Of a stretch of 64,000 nucleotides of DNA, positions 61,474 to 64,000 are shown one piece after another; positions within the stretch are counted from its first letter, which is position 1; each line of letters begins with the position of its first letter. This DNA is from Methylocystis heyeri (lineage in GTDB: Bacteria; Pseudomonadota; Alphaproteobacteria; Rhizobiales; Beijerinckiaceae): assembly GCF_004802635.2 (NCBI RefSeq), contig NZ_CP046052.1:124001-188000 (forward strand), read 5' to 3'. A program made the translations under genes and the position numbers. The notes under the pieces are model-generated. The model was not told the DNA's origin. It saw nothing but the letters and a program-made list of their open reading frames with translations, and made no database searches.

Positions 61474-61920
61474 TCAAAGGGTCAGGGAAGGGTGAGGAGG
61501 CGCGCGCGAGGACCAGGTGCTGGCCCAACCGACAGGGCGTCCGCCGCCGGATTGGCGCCGCAGAAGCAAAGCCGGGCCTTGCGAAGCAAAGCGAATTCCG
61601 CCGCTGATTTCGCTCAGCCCATGGGCAGGCGGGCCGAAGCCGCCAGCGGATGAGCAGAGGATGCAGCATTGCGCGTGATCGGCGTGATGCTGCGGCGATT
61701 GATGGTCGCTTTGTATATTCTTCGCGCAGATGCCGTCTAACAGGGAGGCGATCAGGCCGGTTTCGCCGGCCTTGTAGATATGCGCGAAAGCGGGAGCGAC
61801 AGCGACGAGGCTCTGGAGGAGAATGACCAGGGAGACGGCGATCGCAACGACGCCGCGCCGGGAGCGCGCTTCGCGCCCGGCCGCAACTTCATCGCTCGCA
61901 GTTCCTTCCGACATGCTCAC
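61474..61920 (-). CDS. DUF2946-like protein, second copy
   Basis: 148 residues from a GTG, or 146 from the ATG at 61914. An N-terminal membrane segment (VVAIAVSLVILLQSLVAVAPAFA), then HQSPQHHADHAQCCILCSS with several His and Cys, and the C-terminus GWASTWSSRAPP identical to that of the protein at 53916-54359. It comes just before the siderophore receptor. It may bind metal in the periplasm; function unknown. Confidence 0.7.
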   Translation of the reverse strand: MSMSEGTASDEVAAGREARSRRGVVAIAVSLVILLQSLVAVAPAFAHIYKAGETGLIASLLDGICAKNIQSDHQSPQHHADHAQCCILCSSAGGFGPPAHGLSEISGGIRFASQGPALLLRRQSGGGRPVGWASTWSSRAPPHPSLTL

Positions 61921-62156
61921 GCCATTCCCATGTCGCGCAAAATATCGAGGTTATTCATCAACCTCCGTCGACAGTAGTAGCGCCCCTACCTTACATGGGC
62001 CTGTCACGAGCTTATCTGTGGCAAAATATGGGATACTGTGTCTTTTCCGTCACAGAAGACGATGCCGCCGCCGGCGCTTGATCGGCAGTGGGATTTACGG
62101 CAGGCTCCGCTTCACTATGGTTGATGACGGCAACTAAGCAGATTTGAGCGCGCCGG

Positions 62157-62830
<674 letters not shown>

Positions 62831-62834
<4 letters not shown>

Positions 62835-64000
62835 AACGCCCTTCGCTTTCCTGGCGCATCGTCGGATATCTCATTCTCGCGCAGATCGTCGCCTTTGCGC
62901 TGGCCTGGGCGGCGTCGACCGCCCTCGGCCTCGCGGGCGTCGAGATATTCAAGACCACCTGGGACGAACTGGCCGCGCCGCGCGCGAGCCGCCTCGTGAT
63001 CGATTCGCTCGTGCGCGATGCGGACGGCGCCGTTCGCATCGATCCCGTTCCCGAGTTGCGCGCCGAACTCGAACGGGCGCCGGGAATGAAATTCGCCGCC
63101 TTCGACCGGGAAGGCAAGACTTCGCTGCCCGGCTCGTCTCCCGAACTGGTGGCGGCTGCGCAGCGTGTCCTGGGGGTGAGCCCGACGCATACGCATCTCA
63201 TCCTTCCGGGCGATCCGGGGACGAGCCCTCTCGGGTTCATGGAGCCGCGATGGACGCCCTACGGCCGGTTCCATATCGCGGTCTACAGGCAAAAATTCCG
63301 CTGGGACGATATTTTTCACGCCATCGGCGCCGATCTGCAATGGCTCGCAATCTATCCCCTGGCCGCGATGTTCATGTCCGCGGGAACGGCCTGGTTCGCG
63401 ATGCGCAACGGCCTTACGCCCTTGCGCGCCGTGGTGCAGGAAGCCTCCGGCATCGATATGAATTCGCTCGACAGGCGCCTTTCGACAGCCGGCGTTCCAG
63501 AGGAGATCAACCCTCTTGTCGAGGCCATGAACGACGCGCTCGATCGGCTCTCCGCCGGGGCCGCGCGGCAGCGTCGCTTCATAGCCAATGCGGCGCATGA
63601 GCTGCGCACGCCCGTCGCAATCCTCAATGCGCGTCTCGACGCCCCGCAGGAGCCGAGCTTCAAGAGCGATCTCAAGCGCGATGCGCGACGGATCCGCAAC
63701 ATCGTCGAGCAACTGCTCGCGAGCTCGCGCCTCGGCGAACGTCCCAACGAACTCGACCGGCAAATCGATCTGGTCGCGCTCGTTCGCGCGGCCGTCGCCG
63801 ATTCTGCGCTGCTCGCGATCAAGAACAAGCGCCAGATCGCTTTCGAAACGGAAAGGCCTTCCGTATCCGTGTGCGGAAACCGGATCGCGCTCGAATCCGT
63901 GGTGGCGAATCTGATCGACAATGCTTTGCGGGCGGAGCCCGAGGGCGGAACGGTCGCCGTTCGCGTCGAAGCCGAGGCCGCCGTCGCAGTGGTCGATCAC
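62831..64000 (+). CDS. Sensor histidine kinase, partial at window end
   Basis: 390 codons visible; the C-terminus is outside the window. The reading frame begins at a CTG that overlaps the regulator stop (CTGA); the first ATG lies far inside, after TM1. TM1 (about 8-32), a periplasmic domain, TM2 (about 180-200), HAMP and HisKA with AHELRTP (H256); the N-box NLIDNALRAEPEGG appears near the end. It should be the partner of the response regulator. Confidence 0.88.

Overview
The window is GC-rich, densely coded DNA from a Gram-negative bacterium: it encodes TonB receptors, lipoproteins, a TolC protein and caa3-type and Alternative Complex III respiratory enzymes. FecI/FecR signalling, a TadG-like protein, rtcBA/rsr and TAGAGC...GCTCTA palindromes suggest an alphaproteobacterium, probably Hyphomicrobiales. 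A copper-dependent methanotroph relative would fit the metal content, but nothing here proves methanotrophy.

Layout. 1-4.5 kb (minus strand): polyphosphate kinase 2, a DUF5132-type membrane protein, a cysteine-less HMA-like protein and a P1B-type ATPase cut by the window edge. 4.8-12 kb: signalling genes (a BarA-type hybrid kinase, a receiver/pseudo-kinase, an EAL protein) and a TadG-like protein. 12.2-23 kb: an MntP/YtaF-like membrane protein, a second DUF5132-like/HMA-like pair, YidB, an S-adenosylmethionine synthetase overlapping a P2-type ATPase gene, and a P3-type (MgtA-like) ATPase fused to a periplasmic TPR domain. 23.8-30.2 kb: a complete RNA repair/Ro60 locus (rtcA, rtcB, rsr and the divergent sigma-54 activator rtcR). 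About 600 bases between rsr and rtcB hold four tandem Y-RNA-like elements, two of them with permuted tRNA-like modules. 30.3-31.5 kb: a glycosyltransferase. 31.5-43 kb: caa3 oxidase genes (ctaC-D-E-F order) divergent from actBCDEF of Alternative Complex III, with the pentahaem actA gene inverted at the far end. 43-62 kb: a co-directional minus-strand metal locus. It holds an RND efflux system (MFP-RND-TolC), a TonB-dependent copper-type receptor with FecI/FecR, two DUF2946-like proteins, a P1B ATPase-hemerythrin-membrane fusion protein triple fusion, a PepSY protein and a siderophore-type TonB receptor. 62-64 kb: an OmpR-type response regulator and the start of its kinase.

How the genes work together. 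The left third is a P-type ATPase region built around HMA-like domains without CxxC. The middle is an RNA-damage response: RtcR would switch on a sigma-54 promoter before rsr, and one transcript could yield Rsr, its Y-RNA-like ligands, the ligase RtcB and the cyclase RtcA. The respiratory block would pass quinol electrons through ACIII to the caa3 oxidase. The right block would import copper and ferric siderophores and expel excess metal. The strongest candidates for something undescribed are the Y-RNA-like array, the ATPase-hemerythrin-MFP fusion, the TPR-MgtA fusion and the cysteine-less HMA/P-ATPase set. All assignments come from reading the sequence; no database search was run.
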